Below are positions 28,460 to 36,478 of a DNA stretch of 64,000 nucleotides, piece by piece. Each line of letters opens with the position of its first letter. Within the stretch, counting starts at the first letter, position 1. The stretch lies in NCBI GenBank assembly GCA_021777765.1, contig JAJYDF010000001.1, positions 77,151-141,150 on the forward strand, in the 5' to 3' direction. The notes beneath the pieces are model-generated. The model had not been told where the DNA came from. It did not search any database and saw only the letters and a program-made list of their open reading frames with translations. This DNA comes from Pseudomonadota bacterium. Its GTDB lineage: Bacteria > Pseudomonadota > Gammaproteobacteria > DASZBR01. The translations under genes were made by a program, and so were the position numbers.

Positions 28460-29005
28460 ATGAGTATTTTTTTAATGACCCAATCAAACGATCCCAAAGA
28501 ATTATTCAAAGCAGCCATGCAAGGCGTTAAGCCTCTAAAATCATCCAATAAAATTATTACTAAACCGCAAACCCCAACACGTGCCCCTAAAAAAATTATC
28601 CAACGTCAGTTCATCGAAGATATTTTTTCTGATCATATTGTGGAGAATGTAACCGGTGGCCAAAGTTTATATTTCGCGCGATCTGGTATCCAAGGGAAAG
28701 TCATGCAAGATTTGCGTAGAGGAAAAATTAAACATACCGCTATGCTTGATTTGCATGGCAAAACAGTGAACGAAGCAAGACAAACACTGCAGTTTTTTTT
28801 GCAACATTGTTTATTAAGACGATGTAAATGTGTGTTGATTATTCACGGTAAAGGTGCTTTGGATGCTGATAAACCACCGGCTTTAAAAACGCATTTGAAT
28901 ACTTGGTTACGCCAAGCGTCCGATGTTTTGGCTTTTTGTTCGGCGTTGCCTCGGGATGGTGGCACGGGTGCGGTGTATGTTTTATTGCGTAGGCAGCGTG
29001 ATTAA
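28460..29005 (+). CDS. smrB: Smr-domain endonuclease SmrB-like
   Basis: The 181-residue product has a disordered basic N-terminus, with NDPKELFKAAMQGVKPL matching the family opening. A C-terminal Smr domain follows with DLHGKTVNEARQTLQFFL, the LIIHGKG motif and the terminal GGTGAVYVLLRR. SmrB cleaves mRNA at collided ribosomes in E. coli. A second ATG at 28475 is equally possible, and neither start has a good ribosome site. It is divergent from prmB, as in enterobacteria. Confidence 0.9.
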   Translation: MSIFLMTQSNDPKELFKAAMQGVKPLKSSNKIITKPQTPTRAPKKIIQRQFIEDIFSDHIVENVTGGQSLYFARSGIQGKVMQDLRRGKIKHTAMLDLHGKTVNEARQTLQFFLQHCLLRRCKCVLIIHGKGALDADKPPALKTHLNTWLRQASDVLAFCSALPRDGGTGAVYVLLRRQRD

Positions 29006-29116
29006 ATTGAAAGTTTAATTGCAACGCTAATACGATCATCGTAACATAATCAATTTTTCAATATGGGCATTGTTGATATTTTTGCCTGATTTTTGTGTGA
29101 ATCTACGGGAAAAATA

Positions 29117-29743
29117 ATGAAAAATACAATTATTATTGGGATTTCTGGTGCATCAGCTTCAGGTAAAAGCTTATTGGCCAAAACGATTGTTGAAGAATTA
29201 GGCACCAACAAAGTAGCAATTATTTCAGAAGATGCTTATTACAAAAATTGTCCTGAGATGTCTTTTGAAGAGCGCACAAAAATTAATTATGATCATCCCG
29301 ATGCATTCGAACACGAATTACTTATTCAACATTTGCAGCAATTACAAGAAGGTAAAACAGTACAAGTTCCTATTCATAATCATGCAGAATATCTTCGCGC
29401 GGTAGAAACACGTACTGTAGGTCAACATGCGATTATCGTTTTGGAAGGTGTATTATTATTTGTTGAACCAAAATTGCGTGAATTAATGGATATACGTATT
29501 TATATGGATACCCCATTAGATATTTGTTTAGTAAGACGTATTAAACGCGATATTGTAGAGCGAAAACGGAGCATTGAATCGGTATTAAATCAATACGAAC
29601 AAACTGTTCGACCTATGTATTTGCAATTTGTAGAGCCTTCTAAAAAATATGCAGATATTATTGTACCGCGTGGTGGTGAAAATAGAATCGCAATCGATGT
29701 CATTAAAGCAAAAATGAAAGAATTATTGCGTGAATTAAATTAG
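29117..29743 (+). CDS. udk: Uridine kinase
   Basis: The start is placed at ATG 29117 (MKNTIIIGISGASASGKS) because the P-loop then lies at the family's usual place. An upstream in-frame GTG at 29093 adds only eight unlikely residues. The 208-residue protein has the Walker A GASASGKS, then ISEDAYYKNCPEMSF, NYDHPDAFEHELL and VLEGVLLFVEPKL, all typical of Udk. It phosphorylates uridine and cytidine in pyrimidine salvage. Confidence 0.94.
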   Translation: MKNTIIIGISGASASGKSLLAKTIVEELGTNKVAIISEDAYYKNCPEMSFEERTKINYDHPDAFEHELLIQHLQQLQEGKTVQVPIHNHAEYLRAVETRTVGQHAIIVLEGVLLFVEPKLRELMDIRIYMDTPLDICLVRRIKRDIVERKRSIESVLNQYEQTVRPMYLQFVEPSKKYADIIVPRGGENRIAIDVIKAKMKELLRELN

Positions 29744-29837
29744 TTAATTGCTTTACTCACTTTTTTACAGCCAGACGAGAGAGCACTTTATTTTGATGGA
29801 GAATCGCATCTCCTCTTATTTTTAACAGAGCGGATTT

Positions 29838-29870
29838 CCTCTTCCTTTAGGGAGAGGATTAGGGTGAGGG
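29838..29870. repeat. Short intergenic hairpin of a second repeat type
   Basis: The hairpin cctcttcc-ttta-gggagagg is followed by attagggtgaggg. Its tail differs from the main family's. It lies between udk and fabI. Confidence 0.6.
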
Positions 29871-29912
29871 ATTTTTTCAAGTCATAAATTTATATATTAA
29901 TAGGACAATTCC

Positions 29913-30713
29913 ATGGGCATATTAACCAACAAACGTATTTTGATCGTAGGCTTAGCCAGCAACCGTTCTATCGCATCAGGCATCGCATCAGCCATGCACC
30001 GCGAGGGCGCGCAACTTGCATTTACTTATCAAAATGAAAAATTACAAGAACGTGTCACAGGTATGGCAGCAGAATGGCAATCTAATATCGTCCTTCCTTG
30101 CGATGTCAGTAAAGACGAGGAAATTACTCAAGCATTTCGTTCATTAAAACAACATTGGGACAGTTTAGATGCCATCGTCCATTCTGTGGCATTCGCTCCT
30201 GCTGATCAATTAGAAGGCGATTATGTTGAACATTTAACTAGAGAGGGTTTTCGAATCGCCCACGATGTAAGCAGTTATAGTTTTGGTGCTTTAGCCAAAG
30301 AAGGATACGAAATGTTACAAGCCCGGAAAGGATCACTTGTGACCATGACATATTTAGGGGCAGAAAAGGCCGTTCCGAATTACAACGTAATGGGCTTAGC
30401 AAAGGCCAGCTTAGAAGCAAATGTGCGTTATTTAGCTAATAGCTTGGGCCCTAAAGGCATACGCGTGAATGGTATCTCTGCCGGCCCCATCCGAACTTTA
30501 GCCGCCTCGGGCATTACGGGTTTTCGAAAAATGTTAAGTTATCACGAGCGAACCACCCCATTGCGAGAAAACACGACTATCGATCAAGTCGGTAATACCG
30601 CCGTATTTTTAACCTCTGATTTAGCATTGGGAATCACCGGTGAAATTATCCATGTAGATGGCGGATTTCATGCTACTGCAATGGGTGGTTTAAATGATGA
30701 AGCTCAGGGTTAA
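29913..30713 (+). CDS. fabI: Enoyl-[acyl-carrier-protein] reductase (NADH)
   Basis: The 266-residue protein is a full-length FabI of the short-chain dehydrogenase superfamily. It has the cofactor segment [17 protein letters not shown]. The active Tyr and Lys lie in [14 protein letters not shown] (the YxxxxxxK pattern of FabI), and the substrate loop [13 protein letters not shown] and the C-terminal [12 protein letters not shown] are in place. It reduces enoyl-ACP in the last step of fatty-acid elongation and is the target of triclosan. By eye its codons are richer in G and C than neighbouring genes, which may reflect high expression or transfer. Confidence 0.95.
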   Translation: MGILTNKRILIVGLASNRSIASGIASAMHREGAQLAFTYQNEKLQERVTGMAAEWQSNIVLPCDVSKDEEITQAFRSLKQHWDSLDAIVHSVAFAPADQLEGDYVEHLTREGFRIAHDVSSYSFGALAKEGYEMLQARKGSLVTMTYLGAEKAVPNYNVMGLAKASLEANVRYLANSLGPKGIRVNGISAGPIRTLAASGITGFRKMLSYHERTTPLRENTTIDQVGNTAVFLTSDLALGITGEIIHVDGGFHATAMGGLNDEAQG

Positions 30714-30749
30714 ATAGATTTAGCGAACTTTTTTCGTCCCCGATTTTTA

Positions 30750-30781
30750 GTACGTCCAATTTATTTGTAAATTGGACGTAC
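30750..30781. repeat. Perfect 14-bp inverted repeat
   Basis: Arms gtacgtccaattta and taaattggacgtac pair perfectly around a tttg loop just downstream of fabI. No T-run follows on either strand, so it is not a standard intrinsic terminator. It could be a cruciform-forming protein site or a rho-independent variant. Confidence 0.8.
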
Positions 30782-31025
30782 CTGATTGCAATACCTTCAA
30801 TTCTAATGCGTATTACATCTTTTTTCTGCATCATTACAACATCGTAAATCGTATTTAGATATTAATATATTTAAAGACGAGCAGCTTAAAAAATACTGTA
30901 TTTGTAATGTTTTTATTAATTAAACTTGAAAATGGTTTTGTCAATTTTATTAAAAAAGAAATAGAATCTGTTTAAGATTTTTATTGGTTTTTAATATCTA
31001 AAAATTTTTTCGCATGCTCTTAGTT

Positions 31026-31045
31026 CTTAATATTACCTTAAGGTT
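31026..31045 (+). promoter_or_regulatory. Candidate PmrA box upstream of the C80-like gene
   Basis: The site reads CTTAATATT-AC-CTTAAGGTT, a tandem of the PmrA half-site known from Legionella and Coxiella (cTTAATatT-N2-cTTAATatT). The first half is exact and the TTAA cores are 11 bases apart, as required. It lies about 95 bases upstream of the start at 31140. Confidence 0.6.
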
Positions 31046-31139
31046 AAGCAGGTAAAATTTTCTCAACGTTGTATTTTTTTATAAAAGAAAAGAAAAAAAG
31101 AAGAGTTAAAAACAAATTAATTTAATTATGAGGTGTCCC

Positions 31140-31493
31140 ATGTACATATTCACTATTGGCGATGAGGGAGCATTTGATTCTTCAGCATATGCTGTTGCGG
31201 AAAGACGTTGGTCTACTGACAATCAACAAAATGTTCTTTGCCAATTTGAAACTGCACATAAAAAAAATATTCATCCAGATGCAGTAAAAAGCATGGTAAT
31301 GCTTGGCCACTCAAATAAAGAAACCAGTGGTGAATACGATGTTGATGCATTTGTTAAGCAAATGAAACGTATTGTCCCAGATAAAAATGAAAGATCTAAA
31401 ATTCAGCATATATATGTGATTAGTTGTGAAGTAGGTGCCTTTTTAAGAGATAAACCACCTTTTGCTCAACGTATTGCAGAGATTTTGATTTAA
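31140..31493 (+). CDS. C80/CPD-like cysteine peptidase domain protein, probably truncated
   Basis: The start at 31140 is preferred because gaggtg stands just before it; an in-frame ATG at 31128 has none. The product of 117 residues has the core order of caspase-like MARTX autoprocessing domains (C80). An opening strand MYIFTIGDEGAFDSSAYAVA is followed by VMLGHSNKETSGEYD (candidate His57) and by HIYVISCEVGAF (candidate Cys96). The family usually continues with further strands (beta-flap) and sits in larger toxins, but this gene stops 20 residues past the Cys, beside a cluster of palindromic repeats. Either a minimal domain or a truncated gene is possible. A PmrA box upstream suggests effector status. 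Confidence 0.55.
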   Translation: MYIFTIGDEGAFDSSAYAVAERRWSTDNQQNVLCQFETAHKKNIHPDAVKSMVMLGHSNKETSGEYDVDAFVKQMKRIVPDKNERSKIQHIYVISCEVGAFLRDKPPFAQRIAEILI

Positions 31494-31495
31494 CC

Positions 31496-31566
31496 GAGCA
31501 CAAGCGAAGTTCAGTAATAATAAAATTACCAGAATTTTATAAAAGAAAACTGGATTTCGCTTTTAC
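31496..31566. repeat. Palindromic element, copy 1 (MITE-like)
   Basis: Terminal arms agcgaagttcag (31503-31514) and ctggatttcgct (31550-31561) are near-perfect inverted repeats around an AT-rich centre. The copy begins three bases after the stop of the C80-like gene and is about 70 per cent like the copy at 31771-31840. Confidence 0.75.
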
Positions 31567-31602
31567 TATAAAAGTTGAAATGATGTACCTATAAAAAACG
31601 TA

Positions 31603-31683
31603 GCCTGGGTGGAGCAAAGAAAATAATAATTAAATTATAAAATAATCGCGCTGATACTATTAAAACAATGGCGCAACCCAGGA
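31603..31683. repeat. Second type of palindromic element
   Basis: Ends gcctgggt and acccaggaa (31604-31610 with 31676-31682 exactly complementary) flank about 65 AT-rich bases. It lies between the two copies of the agcgaa/ttcgct element. Confidence 0.6.
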
Positions 31684-31770
31684 AATAATAATTCATCAAT
31701 AGTAGTAAAGTAATTTTACATCCTTAGAATTCCACCCATGGAATGTATGATAACAAGGGAATGTATTGTG

Positions 31771-31840
31771 GAGCAGCGCGTAGCGAAATTCAGTAAGAAT
31801 AAGATTATTAAAATTTTATACAAGAAAGCTGAATTTCGCT
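31771..31840. repeat. Palindromic element, copy 2 (MITE-like)
   Basis: Arms agcgaaattcag (31782-31793) and ctgaatttcgct (31829-31840) are perfect 12-base inverted repeats. The sequence is a direct repeat of the element at 31496-31566, including its leading gagca. It ends ten bases before the stop of the minus-strand flavin reductase gene. Confidence 0.78.
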
Positions 31841-31849
31841 TCTATTTTT

Positions 31850-32386
31850 CTACTTCATTTTTGACGGAATTTTAATTGTTTTACCATCCACTGTAAAAAT
31901 GCCATTTCCTAGATGATGAATAGTTTTAGGATTTTTTTTAGCAGGATTAATCCAGGCTTTTACCACTTCAACAATAAACAAATTATATTTATCAACTAAT
32001 TTAGTATCTACCACTTTGCATTCCAGATTAGCATAACATTCATCAATCAATGGTGCTTTTACTTTTGATGCAACTTCAGGTGTTAAATTAAGCATGTCAA
32101 ATTTATCAATTTTTTTACCAGATGTATTACCACACTGAACGACTTGTTTAGCAATTTCTACAGTGGGAATATTTATAACGCATTCTTTGCTGGCTTTTAA
32201 TAAATCAAAAGAATAATTCCTATTGCTCATCACAAATGCAACCAGTGGTGGAGCAAAATCAAGCATAGTTTGCCAAGACAAAGTCATAATATTGTTATGG
32301 CCTTTGTGTGCGGTGGAAATCATTACAACAGGGCCGGGTTCAAGTAATCCATATACTTTTGAAAGAGGGTAAGTCATTTTACTCAT
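31850..32386 (-). CDS. Flavin reductase-family (flavoredoxin-like) FMN-binding protein
   Basis: The 178-residue protein matches the flavin reductase-like split-barrel family. The N-terminal PGPVVMISTAHKGHNNIMTLSW contacts FMN in this family, LVAFVMSNRNYSFDLLKASKECVIN follows, and a central segment runs from CGNTSGKKIDKF to ECYANLECKV. Members are flavoredoxins or reductase components of two-component oxygenases. No partner oxygenase is nearby. The ATG has a ggag site seven bases upstream. The gene is flanked by palindromic elements on one side and the PmrA-like site region on the other. Confidence 0.88.
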   Translation of the reverse strand: MSKMTYPLSKVYGLLEPGPVVMISTAHKGHNNIMTLSWQTMLDFAPPLVAFVMSNRNYSFDLLKASKECVINIPTVEIAKQVVQCGNTSGKKIDKFDMLNLTPEVASKVKAPLIDECYANLECKVVDTKLVDKYNLFIVEVVKAWINPAKKNPKTIHHLGNGIFTVDGKTIKIPSKMK

Positions 32387-32572
32387 TGCAATACTCCTTT
32401 ATAAGCAATTCATGTGTAAGATAAAATCTGAAAATTGGTTTAGTGAATTGATGTTACATCTAACTTGGCAACCAATTTCTTTCATTAGCCTACTTTAAAG
32501 CTAAGTTAGTTGTAAACATTTAATATTTTTTACATATCAAAAACGCTCTAACTTTCAGTAAGTTATCTAAAA

Positions 32573-32592
32573 CTTCATAAATCCTTAAGATT
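32573..32592 (+). promoter_or_regulatory. Weaker candidate PmrA box upstream of the 372-residue gene
   Basis: The site reads CTTCATAAA-TC-CTTAAGATT. The second half is a good match to the PmrA half-site; the first half has three mismatches. Core spacing is correct (11 bases). It lies about 90 bases before the start at 32680, similar to the distance at the C80-like gene. Confidence 0.4.
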
Positions 32593-32679
32593 TTTCAAGT
32601 AAAATTTACGCATCCATTTTTCACAGATAAAGCCGATTAAAAGATTTAATAGCGAATAGATAAAAATGGGGGAAAATAT

Positions 32680-33798
32680 ATGAGAAAGAGTAACATTACC
32701 GCGATTACATATCATAAATTATCAGATAGTACGGATGAAATTATTCATCAAATTACTAGTTACTTACCCGATTTACCACAGCGTAAGAAAATTGAAGATG
32801 TGTATTTCATTGAAAATATAATCAGCGATTCACAAATTACAGCTCAATTCATGCAAGAGATTGTAGATCGTTTGTATGTGATGGGATTTGATAGAGTTAA
32901 AATACATACTTTAACGGAATTTTGTTCATTGCTTCACGATACAAAGTTACATATTGATTTGGTACCTATTTCGGATAAAAAACCATTTGCTTTAAATCAT
33001 CCTAGTTATATCAATGTGTTTGCATTAGATGGTGAAACTTCTAATGAATATCAAGAAGCAATGAGCTTGTATGATCAAGAAAAATTAAAAAATAGTGGCG
33101 TAATATCTAAATCAATAGAGCTGGTTGCAATAGAGGAATATATCGCAAAAATTAAATATTTCGCTCTCAACATTTTTAAGAGAAAGTCATTTATTGAAGT
33201 ATTTAATTTGCCGCAAAATACATTTATTGCTAATGAAACTGAACAACAACGTAAATTGAGAGTTATGCAATCGCTAAATAATAAAAATGATAATAACGAA
33301 AAAGAGCGTCAAGTTGTTACAGGGTTAATTGCAAAAAGAATTGCACAACTTGAAATTCATTTAAAATATATGCACGGTTATCAAAAGCCAAATAATGCTA
33401 AACTATCCAATCAATCGCGCATCATGAATAAATTAAAATCTTTCTTTTTAACCAATTTCTTGCCGAAAAGTAAACGCATTATTAAAAAGCAGCCACAAAA
33501 ATTGTTGGCCGATTTGCGCATACTCAATGCGCTATTAGATCATGTGGATGCCAAATTATGGCGCCAAATAATCAAGCAAAATTTATTTTTATTTGAGTGT
33601 GCTAATGATTTCCCTGATGTATTTAAAACAACATTTTCCTTATTAAAATATTTATATAAAGGAAAATTCAGCAAGGCTGATACAATACTAGAAAAGTGTG
33701 AAAAAACTACTTTAGCTGTTGCTGCTGCAATGCCCATTGCACATGCTCGCGCACTAATGCAGAACGATGATTTAATCGAGTTTGTAGGGCGCATATGA
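32680..33798 (+). CDS. Hypothetical effector-like protein, 3' end overlapping queG
   Basis: I do not recognise this 372-residue protein. It has no signal peptide or membrane helix. The N-terminal 130 residues look mixed alpha/beta (ISDSQITAQFMQEIVDRLYV). The middle is helical and very basic around residues 245-275 (MNKLKSFFLTNFLPKSKRII). A helical C-terminal part follows. The gene has a purine-rich ribosome site (ggggga) before its ATG. Its last 92 bases overlap the C-terminal codons of queG on the other strand. A weak PmrA-like site and the AT-rich coding style suggest an effector, not proven. Confidence 0.7.
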   Translation: MRKSNITAITYHKLSDSTDEIIHQITSYLPDLPQRKKIEDVYFIENIISDSQITAQFMQEIVDRLYVMGFDRVKIHTLTEFCSLLHDTKLHIDLVPISDKKPFALNHPSYINVFALDGETSNEYQEAMSLYDQEKLKNSGVISKSIELVAIEEYIAKIKYFALNIFKRKSFIEVFNLPQNTFIANETEQQRKLRVMQSLNNKNDNNEKERQVVTGLIAKRIAQLEIHLKYMHGYQKPNNAKLSNQSRIMNKLKSFFLTNFLPKSKRIIKKQPQKLLADLRILNALLDHVDAKLWRQIIKQNLFLFECANDFPDVFKTTFSLLKYLYKGKFSKADTILEKCEKTTLAVAAAMPIAHARALMQNDDLIEFVGRI

Positions 33799-34774
33799 TT
33801 TCTGCTGAATAAGGCGCATTTCCTAATGCAACAGCGATATTCCGCAGCCAACATTCATAGCCAATGCGTCTTATCGCCGAGCCTTCAGTTTTTTCCATAA
33901 ATTGTGGTTCAGTCCATAAAAATATATCAATTAATTGCTGTGAATTTAATCCATGACGAGGATGAAAATCTTTTTCGTCAGTCGGTTTGGCAAATTTATT
34001 CCATGGGCAAATTAATTGGCAATCATCGCAACCATAAATGCGATTACCCATTAATGGACGTAAATGTTCTGGTATAGATCCGCGTAATTCAATGGTTAAA
34101 TAGGAAATACATAATCGTGCATCTAATTGATAAGGCCCAACAATCGCTTTTGTTGGACATATATCAATGCAGGCCTTACAACTACCACAATGATTGGTGG
34201 CAGGATTATCGCAAGGCAATGGTAAATCAGTATATAACTCTCCCAGAAAAAACCATGATCCCGCTTTATTATTTATTAACATGGTATTTTTGCCTATCCA
34301 ACCTAATCCTGCTTTTTCTGCGATAGGTTTTTCGAGTACAGGAGCGCTGTCTACAAATGCGCGATATCCAAAATTATTCACTTGCCCAGATATTTTTTCC
34401 GCCAATTTTTGTAATCGTTTACGCATTAATTTATGATAATCACGACCTACTGCATAACGCGAAATATATCCTTTTAATGGATCATTTAATGTCTCAATAA
34501 TTTGTGGATCGGCAGGCAAATAATTCATGCGTGCAGAAATAATTCGTACAGTATTTGCAATTAATTGTTCAGGATGACTACGTTTTTCCCCGTGTTTTTC
34601 CATAAAATGCATTTCACCATGATAATTATTGGCTAGCCATTGATTTAATTTATTTTTATAGTGCTGTAATTGCGTATCAGCAATGCCAATTTGTTGAAAA
34701 CCTAATTCTAGGCCCCATTGTTTGATTGCATCAGCGAGCTGATCGAAGTTAAATTGATTTACTGATTGTGTCAT
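33707..34774 (-). CDS. queG: Epoxyqueuosine reductase QueG
   Basis: The 355-residue protein performs the last step of queuosine synthesis in tRNA, using cobalamin and two 4Fe-4S clusters. The cluster ligands are clear: CGSCKACIDICPTKAI and, further on, GCDDCQLICPWNKFA. The N-terminal DUF1730 region has RMNYLPADPQI and the active-site segment YISRYAVGRDYH. The C-terminal HEAT-like tail is slightly short compared with the 379 residues of E. coli, and its end overlaps the plus-strand gene by 92 bases. The divergent neighbour nnr is the same as in E. coli (yjeS-yjeF). Confidence 0.95.
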   Translation of the reverse strand: MTQSVNQFNFDQLADAIKQWGLELGFQQIGIADTQLQHYKNKLNQWLANNYHGEMHFMEKHGEKRSHPEQLIANTVRIISARMNYLPADPQIIETLNDPLKGYISRYAVGRDYHKLMRKRLQKLAEKISGQVNNFGYRAFVDSAPVLEKPIAEKAGLGWIGKNTMLINNKAGSWFFLGELYTDLPLPCDNPATNHCGSCKACIDICPTKAIVGPYQLDARLCISYLTIELRGSIPEHLRPLMGNRIYGCDDCQLICPWNKFAKPTDEKDFHPRHGLNSQQLIDIFLWTEPQFMEKTEGSAIRRIGYECWLRNIAVALGNAPYSAEIICALQTRLNHRSALVREHVQWALQQQQLK

Positions 34775-34849
34775 GGTGAGATATTTTGCATTTCTGGAAT
34801 TATGTTTGATAGTTTATCATGATGAATCTTTATTAAAGAAGGACTTTTT

Positions 34850-36334
34850 ATGCCTAATAACGCAGCAGCAATCTTCAGCACCACACAAATTAGACAAATA
34901 GAACAATTAGCGTATGCCGAAGATAAATTAACCGAATATCAATTAATGCAGCGCGCAGGAAACGCCGCTTATCAAGCCTTAAAAAAACAATGGCCTAATG
35001 CACAAAATATCACGGTTTTTTGCGGCCATGGTAACAATGGTGGTGATGGTTACGTGCTAGCAAATTTAGCTGCGCAAGATAATAAAAATGTAAAAGTCAT
35101 TCTTATCGGTGATCACAATAATTTAAAAAATCCTGCATTAACTGCAAAACAAGATTGTGCAAAAACAGCCGCTGAATTTATTCCTTATTCTGATGCAATA
35201 CAATTAACAGCGGATGTTGTAGTGGATGCAATATTTGGTATTGGTTTAAACAGTACTGTCGAAGGCGTGCATTTAAATGCCATAAAAATGATAAATAACA
35301 GTCATATTCCAGTGTTAGCAATTGATATCCCATCAGGTCTCCATGCTGATAAAGGAATTCCACAAGGTATTGCTGTCCATGCACAGCTCACCATTACCCT
35401 GTTAGGATTAAAATTAGGATTATTTAGTGGCGAAGGCCCAGCATATTCTGGCTTAATTCAACTTGATGATTTAGCAATCTCTCCAAAAATAATTGCAAAT
35501 ATACCAGCAATTGCACAATGTTTAGATCAACAGCTCATAAAACACTATTTATTGCCAAGACAACGTGATGCCCATAAAGGCCATTTTGGACATGTATTAA
35601 TAATGGGCGGTGATTATGGTTTTCCAGGTGCAGCACATATGGCAGCAGAAGCTGCAGCTCGCGTTGGCGCAGGATTAGTGAGCGTCGCAACACGCCCAGA
35701 ACATATCGCCATTATCAGCGCAACACGTCCTGAAATCATGTGTCATGGCATACATGAAATGCATGAATTAACAAAATTAATCGAACGTGCCACAGTGATA
35801 GTGATTGGCCCTGGTTTAGGTCGATCAACATGGTCAGAACAATTATTTAAAATCGCCGTTGCAGCAAATAAACCCATGGTAATTGATGCTGATGGATTAT
35901 ATTGGCTAGGCGATTATCATCTAGCCAATCAAAATTGGATATTAACACCCCATCCGGGCGAAGCCGCAAATTTATTAAATACCACCGCAATGGCTATTCA
36001 ATCTGATCGATTAGCATCAGCGACATTATTACAACAACAATTTGGTGGAGTGGTAATTTTAAAAGGTGCAGGAACCCTTATTTGTGATAATCAGTATGTG
36101 CCTTCAGTATGTCCTTATGGCAATCCTGGCATGGCTAGCGGCGGTATGGGAGATATATTAAGCGGTGTTATAGGCGGATTATTAGCACAGCACTATAGTG
36201 CTGAAAACGCTGCAAAATTAGGTGTATTAATTCATGCTTTAGCAGGTGATGCTGCTGCAAAAGAAAATGGCGAGCGTGGTTTATTAGCAATGGATTTGAT
36301 GCCATTTATTCATAAATTAGTGAACAGCGAATAA
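34850..36334 (+). CDS. nnr: Bifunctional NAD(P)H-hydrate epimerase/dehydratase
   Basis: The 494-residue protein repairs hydrated NAD(P)H. Residues 1-215 form the epimerase (NnrE/YjeF_N) domain with FCGHGNNGGDGYVLANLA and DAIFGIGLNS. Residues 225-494 form the ADP-dependent dehydratase (NnrD) domain with GHFGHVLIMGGDYGFPGAA, ILTPHPGEAANLL and the final NPGMASGGMGDILSGV ATP/ADP-binding signature. A ribosome site (gaagga) precedes the ATG. In many relatives tsaE follows; here it does not, and a patatin gene faces it instead. Confidence 0.95.
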   Translation: MPNNAAAIFSTTQIRQIEQLAYAEDKLTEYQLMQRAGNAAYQALKKQWPNAQNITVFCGHGNNGGDGYVLANLAAQDNKNVKVILIGDHNNLKNPALTAKQDCAKTAAEFIPYSDAIQLTADVVVDAIFGIGLNSTVEGVHLNAIKMINNSHIPVLAIDIPSGLHADKGIPQGIAVHAQLTITLLGLKLGLFSGEGPAYSGLIQLDDLAISPKIIANIPAIAQCLDQQLIKHYLLPRQRDAHKGHFGHVLIMGGDYGFPGAAHMAAEAAARVGAGLVSVATRPEHIAIISATRPEIMCHGIHEMHELTKLIERATVIVIGPGLGRSTWSEQLFKIAVAANKPMVIDADGLYWLGDYHLANQNWILTPHPGEAANLLNTTAMAIQSDRLASATLLQQQFGGVVILKGAGTLICDNQYVPSVCPYGNPGMASGGMGDILSGVIGGLLAQHYSAENAAKLGVLIHALAGDAAAKENGERGLLAMDLMPFIHKLVNSE

Positions 36335-36478
36335 TTAAGTGATATTTATTTCTAAATAATTAATCAAGATATTTTTTTTCATCTGAAAATAAACAAAACA
36401 AATTATTCGCGTATGAAAAAAAAGATATTAAAGAAATTCTTTAAAAACGAGGCGATTCAGACATGAAAAAAATTGATA

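Larger units (their letters stand above)
30714..31139. other. AT-rich intergenic region between fabI and the C80-like gene
   Basis: About 425 bases without a gene. It holds a perfect inverted repeat at 30750-30781 and a strong PmrA-type box at 31026-31045. The rest is very AT-rich and shows no open frame or RNA gene that I can support. Confidence 0.7.
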
